64,000 nt of DNA, taken from contig NZ_OU745391.1 of the NCBI RefSeq assembly GCF_916618895.1, forward strand, positions 682,001 through 746,000, written 5' to 3'. The translations under genes and the position numbers were made by a program. The notes below the pieces were generated by a model that had not been told where the DNA came from, searched no databases, and was given only the letters and a program-made list of their open reading frames with translations. How positions within the stretch are numbered: the stretch's first letter is position 1; the number at the start of each line of letters is the position of its first letter. Below, piece after piece: positions 1-8,513 of this stretch. The DNA comes from Pseudoclavibacter sp. Marseille-Q3772 (GTDB taxonomy: Bacteria; Actinomycetota; Actinomycetes; Actinomycetales; Microbacteriaceae).

Positions 1-130
1 CGGTTGGGATTACTTCGACCGGTGCGCGTTCTCCCGAACCGAGACGCATGACCGACCCCTTACCGAAGTGGCGGTCAATCGCTGATAGGGCCGTTTCGAG
101 TGCTTGTTCGCGATCTTTTGGTGCTGGCAT
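1..130 (-). CDS. recA: RecA recombinase, N-terminal fragment (cut by window edge)
   Basis: Only the first 43 codons are inside the window; the gene continues to the left. The translation has the RecA N-terminal signature FGKGSVMRLG at about residues 22-31, preceded by the usual ALETALSAID helix. RecA forms the ATP-dependent strand-exchange filament and triggers LexA self-cleavage. The ATG at 128-130 is supported by an AAGGAG Shine-Dalgarno about 6 nt upstream. An SOS box and two hairpins lie in the 236-bp upstream gap, so the mRNA probably has a long structured leader. Identity is secure because gene order (DUF3046, clgR, cinA, pgsA, ftsK upstream) is the standard actinobacterial recA neighbourhood. 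Confidence 0.95.
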   Translation of the reverse strand, partial: MPAPKDREQALETALSAIDRHFGKGSVMRLGSGERAPVEVIPT

Positions 131-252
131 GAGTTGCTCCTTGTCACATATAGCGGCGGTAGTGCCCACAGGCTGTTTCGCGCTGATATAGAGCACGCAA
201 ACAGGGCAGTGATCCGGTGTTCATTGGACGTATGTCATCCTATGCGCAGCCT

Positions 253-272
253 CCGACACAGTTTGCTGTCGG
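253..272 (-). other. Hairpin in the recA leader
   Basis: Inverted repeat CCGACA - 8 nt - TGTCGG. It lies between the larger 25-bp inverted repeat and the recA start codon, so it would be transcribed as a second stem-loop of the recA 5' leader. No function is known to me. Confidence 0.4.
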
Positions 273-280
273 CGACTTCG

Positions 281-305
281 CTGTGGATAACTGCGCTATC
301 CACAG
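281..305. repeat. 25-bp inverted repeat with DnaA-box-like arms, copy 1 (recA)
   Basis: Arms CTGTGGATA and TATCCACAG are separated by 7 nt (ACTGCGC). The left arm plus the next base gives TGTGGATAA, the exact complement of the DnaA box TTATCCACA; the right half is one base off. A second copy with the same arms and a near-identical spacer lies at 39687-39711 upstream of comEA. Here it sits between the SOS box and recA, probably at the start of the recA transcript, so it could act as a protein-binding site or as an RNA stem-loop. Confidence 0.75.
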
Positions 306-329
306 GATCGAAACTCACACTAGCGAATA

Positions 330-345
330 TCGAACACACGTTCGA
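330..345. promoter_or_regulatory. SOS box (LexA operator) of recA
   Basis: TCGAACACACGTTCGA is a perfect match to the actinobacterial/Bacillus-type LexA operator TCGAAC-n4-GTTCGA. On the minus strand it overlaps a plausible promoter (TTCGAA, 18-nt spacer, TAGTGT), about 200 nt upstream of the recA start codon. LexA bound here would block transcription of recA until DNA damage. Confidence 0.9.
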
Positions 346-366
346 ACTCAATTCGGCGTGTCTTGA

Positions 367-591
367 CTATTGTTTCGGATCGAGTCGTCCAACGCCGTGA
401 CGCCTGCCCTCAGGGACGTCCATTGCCGCACACAGCGCGAGCCACACATCCCGTGCCTCAACGCCATCGCTCAACGCTTGCTTTGCCGTGCGGTCGCCGA
501 GTGCACCAAGCGTCAGGTCTCGAACGATCGAATCGCCATACACCGAGCCGAATTCATCCGCTACGGCGCGATGGAACTCACTGAGCCTCAT
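367..591 (-). CDS. DUF3046 family protein
   Basis: A 74-residue protein starting MRLSEFHRAVADEFG, with the conserved core ALGDRTAKQALSDGV and DVWLALCAAMDVP typical of DUF3046. This small actinobacterial family has no established function and is usually encoded just upstream of recA, exactly as here. It has no signal peptide or membrane segment. The ATG at 589-591 gives the usual family length. Because it points towards recA, some recA transcription could originate upstream of it, although the SOS box in the intervening gap suggests recA has its own promoter. Confidence 0.88.
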   Translation of the reverse strand: MRLSEFHRAVADEFGSVYGDSIVRDLTLGALGDRTAKQALSDGVEARDVWLALCAAMDVPEGRRHGVGRLDPKQ

Positions 592-660
592 CCGTGACCC
601 TCACTCTCTACCCGATTCGTTCCGGTTGTATCAACGACAACGCCCGGTTCAACCAACGAC

Positions 661-686
661 AACGCGCCCGAATGTACGGGCGCGTT
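661..686 (-). terminator. Hairpin terminator downstream of clgR
   Basis: Perfect 10-bp stem AACGCGCCCG / CGGGCGCGTT with a 6-nt loop, 43 nt beyond the clgR stop codon. The tail on the minus strand is only moderately T-rich (TCGTTGGTTGAA). Confidence 0.65.
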
Positions 687-728
687 CGTTCATGTCCATC
701 ACACGATGTCGCGTGTACGGATTGCCAG

Positions 729-1073
729 CTAGCGGGCGGTGACCGCAGTCTCGGGCTGCATAGCGCCACGGTCGAGCAGGTCGTCGGGCACCGTGTCCGG
801 AATAACGCCCATCAATCGTGCCTCGCGCTGCGCAATTTGCTCGTGTGCAGCCAGGCGGTTACCAACTTCGAAGTAGATGCTCGACAGCGGCGTATCGAGG
901 GCTTCGGCAACGGATGCGAGGATCTCGCTCGATACTTCCTTCTGTCCGCGCTCGATCTCCGATAGGTATCCCAGCGCCACCGATGCACGGCCGGCTACTT
1001 GGCGAAGAGTGTCTCCGCGACGCAGACGGACGTCCCGCAGCACGTCGCCCATTTCGTGACGTACAAGAACCAT
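729..1073 (-). CDS. clgR: XRE-family transcriptional regulator, ClgR type
   Basis: A 114-residue protein with an N-terminal helix-turn-helix (about residues 15-70: LRDVRLRRGDTLRQVAG ... ALGYLSEIERGQKEVSSEIL), the pattern of ClgR/PopR regulators. In actinobacteria ClgR activates clp protease and DNA-repair or membrane-stress genes and lies between cinA/pgsA and recA, as here. The ATG at 1071-1073 is preceded by a near-perfect GAAAGGAGGT ribosome-binding site. The C-terminal tail ends in AMQPETAVTAR; ClgR proteins often carry a hydrophobic degron at this end for Clp turnover, but I cannot confirm one here. Autoregulation is plausible given the inverted repeat at 1142-1168. Confidence 0.85.
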   Translation of the reverse strand: MVLVRHEMGDVLRDVRLRRGDTLRQVAGRASVALGYLSEIERGQKEVSSEILASVAEALDTPLSSIYFEVGNRLAAHEQIAQREARLMGVIPDTVPDDLLDRGAMQPETAVTAR

Positions 1074-1141
1074 CAGGGACCTCCTTTCTCAGTGATGCGC
1101 GGGCCATACCCGCGCGAATGTGCTGTGAACAATTCACAACA

Positions 1142-1168
1142 TGCGAGTTATGCAGTGTACAACTCGCA
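1142..1168. promoter_or_regulatory. Inverted repeat in clgR promoter region (candidate operator)
   Basis: Perfect 8-bp arms TGCGAGTT and AACTCGCA separated by 11 nt, about 70-95 nt upstream of the clgR start. A second small dyad, GTGAA-CAA-TTCAC (1125-1137), lies between it and the gene. ClgR is known to bind CGC/GCG-containing dyads and to regulate itself in other actinobacteria; the assignment here is inference. Confidence 0.45.
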
Positions 1169-1247
1169 CCCGTGAGAATCTATTCCGTCATGCCGAAAGA
1201 ATGTTGAGTGTGACCGATCGTTACCGGATGCGCTTCGGCACTGACTA

Positions 1248-1943
1248 CTACTTGCCGTCGGCGCGTTCTATCAGATGGTCAAGCACATTGAAGACCGCTG
1301 CTTCCACCGTGGCCTGTCGGATCCGCTGCCGCGAACCGACGGGGTCGTCATCGCGCACGAGGTTGCTGAAGTCCAGTTGCACCGCGCGCTCTCCCCACAG
1401 CGAGCTGATTCCGACAAACACGGTGCCGGCCGGGTAGCCGTCCGCGGGTTCTGGGCCTGCCACACCGGTGGTCGACACACCAATATCGACGCCGCGATCC
1501 GAGGTGGCGCACGCGTCTCGAACACCGCTGGCCATCTGTAAGGCAACTTGCGGATGCACGGCGCCGTTCGCCGCGAGCAGGTCATTCTCGACACCGAGCA
1601 GTTTCGTTTTCACCGCAAATTGGTAGGCGACCACGGCGCCTTGGAACGACTCCGAAATACCGGGAACGCGCACGAGCTCAGCAGCAAGTGCCCCGCCAGT
1701 AAGCGATTCGGCTACCGCGATGGTAAGCCCCGCATCCAGCAACGTTGCGGCCAGTTTCGCAGTGTGTTCGGCGATCGCATTGATCCCTTCCACAGGGGCC
1801 GGCTGCGCCTGCGCAGCTCCGGCAGGCGACGGCGATCCCACTTCGATGGGTGGTACCAATTGTGCGGATGCGCCTCGATCGCGATCAACCGGCATCGAGT
1901 AGGGCTGAGTTGGCACGTCATTCTGGTGGTCATCGGTCGACAT
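1248..1943 (-). CDS. cinA: CinA C-terminal domain protein (NMN deamidase-like)
   Basis: CinA C-terminal domain (PncC type), which hydrolyses nicotinamide mononucleotide to nicotinate mononucleotide in NAD recycling. Visible motifs are AESLTGG, SFQGAVVAYQ, and GVAGPEPADGYPAGTVFVGI. There is no N-terminal MoaB-like domain, so this is the short form; about 60 low-complexity residues precede the catalytic domain. I place the start at the ATG at 1941-1943 (MSTDDHQ) because AGGAG lies 8 nt upstream inside the end of pgsA; a longer reading to 2015 would overlap pgsA. The 4-bp gap to pgsA implies co-transcription and translational coupling. Confidence 0.88.
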   Translation of the reverse strand: MSTDDHQNDVPTQPYSMPVDRDRGASAQLVPPIEVGSPSPAGAAQAQPAPVEGINAIAEHTAKLAATLLDAGLTIAVAESLTGGALAAELVRVPGISESFQGAVVAYQFAVKTKLLGVENDLLAANGAVHPQVALQMASGVRDACATSDRGVDIGVSTTGVAGPEPADGYPAGTVFVGISSLWGERAVQLDFSNLVRDDDPVGSRQRIRQATVEAAVFNVLDHLIERADGK

Positions 1944-1947
1944 GTCG

Positions 1948-2577
1948 TCACTCCTGTTCGGCGCTGTGGTGAGTTTGGTCTCGCTGTGGCCAGTATGCCC
2001 GCACAAGATAGTCAATTCCCGACCAAAGGGTGAGCACGAACGCTAGCGACATGAACACCGTATTGACCCCATGCATCCACTCACCCCAATACTGCGGGAG
2101 CGGTACGAGCGCGAGCGAGATCGCAACGGCCTGCATCACCGTTTTCAGCTTGCCGCCGCGACCAGCCGGCAACACGATGCGACGCACCTCGATGAGTCGC
2201 CAAATGGTGATGCCAATCTCGCGCAGCAGGATAAAGGCGGTTACCCACCACGGCAGTTCGCCGAGGATCGACAGCATCACCAGTGCCGTACCGGTGAGCG
2301 CCTTGTCAGCGATCGGATCAAGGATCTTGCCGAGGTCGCTGATGAGGTTGCGGCTTCGCGCGAGGTATCCGTCAACCGCATCCGAGGCGATACCAACAAT
2401 GAACAGCGCTGCCGCGGCCCATCGCCAGCCCCCGAACTGTTGCTGATCGGCAAGCAGCGCCGCAACCATCGCCGGAGCAAACCCGATACGAATGATGGTG
2501 ATGAGGTTTGGCACGGCCCACGGGCTAACCGGGCCCTCCCCCGCACGCCACACTCGCGCGCCTGCGTTCATGAGCAC
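1948..2577 (-). CDS. pgsA: CDP-diacylglycerol-glycerol-3-phosphate 3-phosphatidyltransferase
   Basis: CDP-alcohol phosphatidyltransferase making phosphatidylglycerol phosphate, an integral membrane enzyme. The family motif D-x2-DG-x2-AR-x8-G-x3-D-x3-D is seen as SDAVDGYLAR ... GKILDPIADK around residues 65-92. N-terminal PNLITIIRIGFAPAMV and several later hydrophobic helices match PgsA. At 209 residues it is slightly long. The GTG at 2577 or the ATG at 2571 could be the start; AAGGA lies 4 nt before the former and 10 nt before the latter. It is followed almost immediately by cinA. Confidence 0.9.
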   Translation of the reverse strand: MLMNAGARVWRAGEGPVSPWAVPNLITIIRIGFAPAMVAALLADQQQFGGWRWAAAALFIVGIASDAVDGYLARSRNLISDLGKILDPIADKALTGTALVMLSILGELPWWVTAFILLREIGITIWRLIEVRRIVLPAGRGGKLKTVMQAVAISLALVPLPQYWGEWMHGVNTVFMSLAFVLTLWSGIDYLVRAYWPQRDQTHHSAEQE

Positions 2578-2616
2578 TGCATCCTTACTCTTGTCGCTAC
2601 CGAAAGCTCACCGCAC

Positions 2617-5511
2617 CTAGTCGCGTCCGGTGAGATCCCAAGCATCCTCACTGGGTGCTTCTACCTCTTCAAGACCGTCGTATTGTGCGGTCACCATATC
2701 CGCAACCGGGTCGGCGTCGTGCGCGTCATCGGCAGTCGGTGCGGATGCGGGTGGCTCTTCACCGCGGAGCATCGCGAGTACCTGTGGCAGCTCTTCGGGC
2801 GTAACCAACACGTCGCGCGCCTTAGAACCCTCGGAGGGTCCAACAATCTCGCGTGACTCGAGCAGATCCATAAGCCGCCCGGCCTTCGCGAAGCCAACGC
2901 GCAGCTTACGCTGCAGCATCGAAGTCGAACCAAATTGCGAGTTAATGACCAGCTCGGCTGCCGCCAACAGCGGCTCGAGGTCATCACCGATATCCGAATC
3001 GATCTCGCGCTTTTCTGCGGGCGCGGTGACGTCCTTGCGGTATTCGGGCTTGGCCTGATCTTTCACGTGGCGGACCACCTGATGGATCTCGTCATCGCTC
3101 ACCCACGCGCCCTGCACACGGATCGGTTTCGAGCCCTGCGGAGAGAACAGCGCGTCACCCTGACCGATGAGCGTTTCGGCACCGACCTGGTCGAGGATCA
3201 CTCGCGAGTCAGTGGAGCTGGTCACCGCGAACGCAAGGCGCGAGGGCACGTTTGCCTTGATCAGACCGGTAACCACATCCACCGAGGGGCGCTGTGTTGC
3301 AAGCACCAGGTGGATACCTGCGGCACGCGCCAACTGGGTGATGCGCACGATCGAATCTTCTACATCCCGAGGCGCTGCCATCATCAGCTCGGCGAGCTCG
3401 TCCACGACCACGAGCAGGTAGGGATACGGTTTCAGCTTCCGCTTCGAACCTTCCGGCACCTCGACCTGTCCGGCGCGGATCGCCGCGTTGAAGTCGTCGA
3501 TGTGACGGAACCCGAAGTTCTCGAGATCGTCGTAACGCATCTCCATTTCTTTCACGACCCACTGCAAGGCCTCAGCGGCCTTCTTCGGGTTCGTGATGAT
3601 CGGTGTGATCAGGTGCGGAACGCCCGCGTACGGGGTCAGCTCCACTCGCTTCGGATCGACGAGCACCATGCGCACTTCAGTCGGTGTAGAACGCATCAAC
3701 AACGATACGATCATCGAGTTCACAAAGCTCGACTTACCGGATCCGGTCGAACCGGCAACGAGCAGGTGCGGCATCTTCGCGAGGTTCGCCAACACGAATC
3801 CGCCCTCGACATCCTTACCGACACCGATGGTCATGGGGTGGTGCGCCTTGAGCGCCTTCTGTGATGCGAGCACATCACCCAATTGCACGGTCTCGCGATC
3901 AGAGTTTGGAATCTCCACACCGATCGCTGACTTACCGGGAATTGGCGAGAGGATGCGTACCTGGTTCGAGCGCACCGCATAAGCGATGTTCTTCGACAGG
4001 TTGGTTACCTTCTCGACCTTGGTGCCCGGCGCCACCTCGACCTCGTAGCGGGTGACCGTCGGGCCGCGTGAAAATCCGGTGACCTGCGCTTCAACATTGA
4101 ACGATTGGAAGGTCTGGTTCAGTGCCGCGATCGTCTCGTCGTTCGCCTCCGTGCGGGTGACTGGTGCTCCCCCGCGAACCAGCGATTGCGAGGACGGTAG
4201 CTGGTAGTTCTCCTGCTGTGGGCTCGCATCCGCGCGAGTGTCCCAGGATGCGGTCTCGTCTTCTTCAACTGCGGCGAGCGCATCCGCCTCACTTGGCTCA
4301 CCGGTTTGCTGCGCACGCGAGCCGGCCGCAACACCCCCGGCTGCGCCCGTGGCCGGAATCGGCTTCGTTTTGTTTGACTGCCCGCCGCCCGGCTGTGCCT
4401 GACCAGGTGCTGGCGCGCCGGCACCCTGGTGCTGCGGTGGCACCGGCTGCTGGTGCGGCAGGAACTGTGTCTGCGAATCGGCGAGGATCTCGGTGGGGTT
4501 GTCGAGCGGTGCGGGTTCGCCAAAGAGGTCGAGCGGTGATGCGTCATCGCTCGGCGGCTGCACCTGCGCGTAGTCGTCCTGACGACCGCGGCGACGCTGC
4601 TTCTTGCCCTTGCCGGTGTCGAGCACACGCGTCTCGGCACCTTCGCGGTTCTTCGGGTCAACCAGCGGTGTGTCATAGGCCGGGTCGACCTCTCGGCCGG
4701 TGTCGTTTCGGCGCCACCAGGGCACATCGTCACCATCGGTTTCAGCAGTTGCCTCGGATGCGGTATCCGGTTCTTGAGTCTTCGAGCTCGGCTTGCGGGT
4801 ACCGTCACTATCGGCACCGACGAGCCAGTTCCAGCCGTCTCGCACGCGCTGCGGGAGCTGGCGTGGCGGCGTTTTGGTGATGACGAATAGCGACAGCACG
4901 AACAGCAGCGCCAGCAGGATCGTTGCCCCGACGGGCGTGATAATCGCGCCGAGCGAGCCACCGATCATCCACCCGAAGATGCCGCCGCCACCGGCGAGTG
5001 CCGGCATTCCCTGCTGCGGCTGCGGCGCTCCGGCGTGCAGGTGGCACAAGGATGCGGCGCTGAAGATGGCCAGCGCCAGCCCGGTAAACACGCGGCCGTT
5101 GCTGGATACCGACGGCGGGTTGAAGTAGAGCCACAGCGCGAACCCGGCGAGCACTACCGGCAATGCGTAGGAAACCAGCCCGAACAGTCCACCAAAGGTG
5201 AATGCGTTCAGGGTTTGCGCGACCGGGCTTCCGGGGAAGAACCACAGCGTGATGCCGCCGAGCACCGCGAGAATCACCAGCACGGTCGGGAACGTGTCGC
5301 GTCGGTCCTCTTTCGCCAGGCGGTCGGGCCCCATCGAGCGGGCAGCACCGCCGAGCGCGTGGGCGAACCCGTTCCAGACCTTTACTCCGGTACCGAGTTC
5401 GTCATCGGTGAATTGCACTTTGGTGTCCTGCTTACCCGAGTTCGACCGGGAGCGGGACTTGGATTTACCCGCGTTCTGACCCGATGATCGCTTGGAGGCA
5501 CTATTCGACAT
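2617..5511 (-). CDS. ftsK: DNA translocase FtsK/SpoIIIE
   Basis: Septal DNA pump that clears chromosome termini during division. The 964-residue protein has about four N-terminal membrane segments (residues 75-215), a Pro/Gln-rich linker (about 230-450), then the motor: Walker [11 protein letters not shown] near 586-595 and Walker [12 protein letters not shown] near 690. The C-terminal gamma winged helix ([15 protein letters not shown] ... [10 protein letters not shown]) reads polarity sequences on DNA. The ATG at 5509-5511 begins [10 protein letters not shown]. FtsK usually sits between rnj and pgsA/clgR in this group, as here. Confidence 0.96.
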   Translation of the reverse strand: MSNSASKRSSGQNAGKSKSRSRSNSGKQDTKVQFTDDELGTGVKVWNGFAHALGGAARSMGPDRLAKEDRRDTFPTVLVILAVLGGITLWFFPGSPVAQTLNAFTFGGLFGLVSYALPVVLAGFALWLYFNPPSVSSNGRVFTGLALAIFSAASLCHLHAGAPQPQQGMPALAGGGGIFGWMIGGSLGAIITPVGATILLALLFVLSLFVITKTPPRQLPQRVRDGWNWLVGADSDGTRKPSSKTQEPDTASEATAETDGDDVPWWRRNDTGREVDPAYDTPLVDPKNREGAETRVLDTGKGKKQRRRGRQDDYAQVQPPSDDASPLDLFGEPAPLDNPTEILADSQTQFLPHQQPVPPQHQGAGAPAPGQAQPGGGQSNKTKPIPATGAAGGVAAGSRAQQTGEPSEADALAAVEEDETASWDTRADASPQQENYQLPSSQSLVRGGAPVTRTEANDETIAALNQTFQSFNVEAQVTGFSRGPTVTRYEVEVAPGTKVEKVTNLSKNIAYAVRSNQVRILSPIPGKSAIGVEIPNSDRETVQLGDVLASQKALKAHHPMTIGVGKDVEGGFVLANLAKMPHLLVAGSTGSGKSSFVNSMIVSLLMRSTPTEVRMVLVDPKRVELTPYAGVPHLITPIITNPKKAAEALQWVVKEMEMRYDDLENFGFRHIDDFNAAIRAGQVEVPEGSKRKLKPYPYLLVVVDELAELMMAAPRDVEDSIVRITQLARAAGIHLVLATQRPSVDVVTGLIKANVPSRLAFAVTSSTDSRVILDQVGAETLIGQGDALFSPQGSKPIRVQGAWVSDDEIHQVVRHVKDQAKPEYRKDVTAPAEKREIDSDIGDDLEPLLAAAELVINSQFGSTSMLQRKLRVGFAKAGRLMDLLESREIVGPSEGSKARDVLVTPEELPQVLAMLRGEEPPASAPTADDAHDADPVADMVTAQYDGLEEVEAPSEDAWDLTGRD

Positions 5512-5583
5512 GCCTTACACGCTACGGCCAGCACCTCGCATCCGGCCGCCTTGGCGTCGGAGCGGCACAGTTTTCCCAAGGCT

Positions 5584-5616
5584 AATGGTGGGACGGTTTC
5601 GCCCCGTCCCACCATT
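5584..5616. terminator. Hairpin between rnj and ftsK
   Basis: Perfect 13-bp stem AATGGTGGGACGG / CCGTCCCACCATT with a 7-nt loop, 18 nt downstream of the rnj stop. The minus-strand tail is not T-rich, so it may act as an mRNA 3'-end stabiliser or partial attenuator rather than a strict intrinsic terminator. Confidence 0.65.
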
Positions 5617-5633
5617 GACCCAATCACTGGTAG

Positions 5634-7361
5634 CTAGTCGGCGTCGTGCACCGGCACCGAGTCGGCATCGTTCGAGAGCAGCACTACCGGAACGATCATC
5701 GGCCGACGACGCTGCTTCGTGCCCGCCCAGCGGCCGACCACTCGCCGGACCACCTGCGAGAGTCGGTAGGTGTCGCGTACACCGTCGTCCAATGCGTCCT
5801 CGAGCGCTTTCCGCACCTGCGGAATCACCGGTTCAAACACGGTGTCATCGGGCGCAAATGCGCGGGCCTGGATTGCCGGCCCAGCGATAATCTGACCCTC
5901 AGCGGGGTCGACTACCGCGTAGATCGAGATGAACCCTTCTTCAGAGAGAGTGACGCGGTCTTTGATGTCGTCCTCGGTGACCGCGCCGACCGTCTTGCCG
6001 TCGACATACACGAAGCCAACCGGCACTTCGCCGACCTTCTTGGGTACACCATCCCGCATGTCGATCACGCCACCGTTCTCGGTGATCACCGTGTTGGTCG
6101 GCAGCACACCGCTGCGCACCGCGATCTTGGCGTTTGCGACGAGGTGGCGGTATTCGCCGTGCACAGGCATCGCGAATTCCGGCTGGATGACGTTGTAGCA
6201 GGTGAGCAACTCTTCTGAGAAGCCGTGTCCGGAAACGTGCACGCGCGCATTGCCCTTGTGGACCACATCCGCGCCAGCCTTCATCAGGTTGTTGATCATG
6301 TTCGATACCGGAACTTCGTTGCCCGGTACCAGGCTGGATGCGAGGATTGCCCGGTCGCCTTCGGTCACGTCGATTGCGTGGTCGCCCTGCGCGATGCGGT
6401 TCAGCACGGCAAGGGTTTCACCCTGCGAACCGGTGCACACAAACACCACGCGATTGCGTGGCAGCTCGAGCGCCTTTTTGTAGTCGAGGATGGTGTTCGC
6501 GGGGGCGCGCAGGTAGTCAAGGTCGAGCGCGATGCCCATGTTGCGAGTCATCGACCGGCCAACGAACGCCACCTTGCGGTTATTCGCGACTGCGGCGTTA
6601 ACGATGTGCTGTACGCGGTGCACGTGGCTCGCGAAGCTGGCAGCGACAACTCGTCCCTTGGTTGTGCGTACGGCTTCGTGGATCGCCGGGCCGACACTCA
6701 TCTCGCTTCCCGAGTGGCCGGGAACCTCGGCGTTCGTCGAGTCGCACAGGAAGAGGTCGACTCCTTCACGGCCGAGTCGACCGAAGGCGCGCAGGTCGGT
6801 GAGTCGACCGTCGAGCGGTGTTTGGTCGATCTTCATATCGGCCGAGTGGATGAACGTACCGGCTTTGGTCGTCACGTGCACGGCGAGCGAATCGGGGATC
6901 GAGTGACTCATCGCGATGAACTCACACTTGAACGGCCCGAACTCCTCCACATCCCCTTCGTGCACCGTGAGGGTGTAGGGGCGGATGCGGTGCTCGCGCA
7001 GTTTTGCTTCGACCAGTGCCAGCGTGAACGGCGAGCCGATCACCGGGATGTCTGGTTTGCGCTTGAGCAGATACGGCACACCGCCGATGTGGTCTTCGTG
7101 GCCGTGCGTGACGAAGATGCCGACGACATCGTCGAGTCGGTCGAGCAGCATCTTAAAGTCGGGCAGGATCAGGTCGACGCCGGGCTGCGTGGACTCGGGG
7201 AAGAGCACACCGCAGTCAATGATGAAAATCTTGCCGTTGATCTCGAACGAAGTCATGTTTCGGCCGACTTCGCCAAGACCGCCGTGCGGAATGATGCGCA
7301 GGGTGTCTGCCGCGAGTTTGGGCAGCTTCACTGGCGCGAGGTCTACATCTGTTTTGGTCAT
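5634..7361 (-). CDS. rnj: Ribonuclease J
   Basis: A 575-residue metallo-beta-lactamase/beta-CASP nuclease acting as endo- and 5'-3' exoribonuclease in mRNA decay and rRNA maturation. The zinc motif HGHEDH is at about residues 86-91, preceded by the family opening IPHGGLGEVGRNM. Downstream FHSADMKIDQ-like sequence (IHSADMKIDQTPLDG) and VHVSGHGF are the beta-CASP motifs. The C-terminal RNase J domain is present (WAGTKQRRRPMIVPVV). The ATG at 7359-7361 has a modest AGGT ribosome site. It is immediately downstream of dapA on the same strand, the normal actinobacterial order. Confidence 0.95.
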   Translation of the reverse strand: MTKTDVDLAPVKLPKLAADTLRIIPHGGLGEVGRNMTSFEINGKIFIIDCGVLFPESTQPGVDLILPDFKMLLDRLDDVVGIFVTHGHEDHIGGVPYLLKRKPDIPVIGSPFTLALVEAKLREHRIRPYTLTVHEGDVEEFGPFKCEFIAMSHSIPDSLAVHVTTKAGTFIHSADMKIDQTPLDGRLTDLRAFGRLGREGVDLFLCDSTNAEVPGHSGSEMSVGPAIHEAVRTTKGRVVAASFASHVHRVQHIVNAAVANNRKVAFVGRSMTRNMGIALDLDYLRAPANTILDYKKALELPRNRVVFVCTGSQGETLAVLNRIAQGDHAIDVTEGDRAILASSLVPGNEVPVSNMINNLMKAGADVVHKGNARVHVSGHGFSEELLTCYNVIQPEFAMPVHGEYRHLVANAKIAVRSGVLPTNTVITENGGVIDMRDGVPKKVGEVPVGFVYVDGKTVGAVTEDDIKDRVTLSEEGFISIYAVVDPAEGQIIAGPAIQARAFAPDDTVFEPVIPQVRKALEDALDDGVRDTYRLSQVVRRVVGRWAGTKQRRRPMIVPVVLLSNDADSVPVHDAD

Positions 7362-7436
7362 GGATTACCTGTCAATAGTTGGGCGATTGCGTGAGCGGCT
7401 GTTGTTGCCGTGACGCGGTTCGCATGGGGGTACGCG

Positions 7437-8414
7437 CTAGCGCGTTGTGCCCGCGATTTTTGGCAGTGCACCACCAGCGGCGGCGTTGCGATCCGGGCGG
7501 AAGTTCGTTAGGTCCAGGCCGTCAATATCGGCCACCTGGTCAATGTCGTTTTCAATAAGCGTGGCTTCCCACTCTTCTGGGCCCACCAGCGGCAGTCGCA
7601 CGCGCGGGGTGGAGATCCTGCCGAGGCCGTGCAGGATGTACTTGGTCGACACGGTCCCCGGCACGTGGGTCATCGTGGCTCGCGCGAGCGGCTCGAGCTG
7701 CTTGTGTGCTTCAGTGGCGGCGGTGAGGTCTCCGCGGTTCACCGCATCCACCATCACTCGATACGGTGCCGGAGCGATATTCGCGGTGACGCCGATGAGT
7801 CCGGCAGCGCCGATCGACATCGCTGGCAGCGCCATTGCGTCGTCACCGGCGAAGTACAACAGCTCGCTTTCGCCGAGCACCTGAGAGGCTTCGGCGAGGT
7901 TCCCCTTCGCATCTTTCACGGCCAGGATGTTGGGGTGTTTGGCGAGTCGGAGAATAGTTTGGCGGTGGATGGGGACACCCGCGCGGCCGGGAATGTCGTA
8001 CAGGATGAGGGGTAGGTCGGTGGCATCGGCAACCATCCGGAAGTGCGTGAGCACACCCGCCTGTGTGGGCTTGTTGTAGTACGGCGTGACCGCCATAATC
8101 GCGTCGGCGCCTGCCGCTTCGGACTGTTTCGCCAATTGGATTGCGTGGGCAGTTTCGTTAGACGGGCCACCCTGGATGATCTTGGCGCGATTGCCGGCAA
8201 CCTGCTTGGTCACGCGTACCAGTTCGAGTTTCTCGGCGTCGGTGAGTGTTGATGTCTCACCCGTGGTGCCGGAAACAACGATGCCGTCGACGCCCTGCTC
8301 CACGAGGTGGTCGACGTGACGTTCCACATCCGCCCAATGCACTTCCCCTTCGTGATCCATCGGGGTGATGAGGGCAACGAGTACTTGACCAAAGGGATTA
8401 TCAACTGCCACCAC
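7437..8414 (-). CDS. dapA: 4-hydroxy-tetrahydrodipicolinate synthase
   Basis: Condenses pyruvate with aspartate semialdehyde in lysine/diaminopimelate synthesis. This is a class I aldolase-type TIM barrel: the Schiff-base lysine is K167 in AVKDAKGN, the catalytic tyrosine is Y139 in LILYDIPGR, and TPYYNKPTQ (about 110-118) and SGTTGE (about 49-54) are conserved. Length 325 is normal. The start is GTG (MVAVDNPFG) with no strong Shine-Dalgarno. It is transcribed with rnj 75 bp downstream. Confidence 0.95.
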   Translation of the reverse strand: MVAVDNPFGQVLVALITPMDHEGEVHWADVERHVDHLVEQGVDGIVVSGTTGETSTLTDAEKLELVRVTKQVAGNRAKIIQGGPSNETAHAIQLAKQSEAAGADAIMAVTPYYNKPTQAGVLTHFRMVADATDLPLILYDIPGRAGVPIHRQTILRLAKHPNILAVKDAKGNLAEASQVLGESELLYFAGDDAMALPAMSIGAAGLIGVTANIAPAPYRVMVDAVNRGDLTAATEAHKQLEPLARATMTHVPGTVSTKYILHGLGRISTPRVRLPLVGPEEWEATLIENDIDQVADIDGLDLTNFRPDRNAAAGGALPKIAGTTR

Positions 8415-8513
8415 TCCAGGTTACCGGGTAGGGCGATTGCGGCCTAGCCCACTATCGCCTGAACTGAGCGGCGATGCTCGGGGCCTGCGAGCGTGGATGG
8501 AAGAATGATCGGC

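Noticed and set aside
6225..7394. 389-codon open frame on the plus strand opposite rnj
   Set aside because: Shadow of the RNase J gene; no family motif and codon bias belongs to the minus strand.
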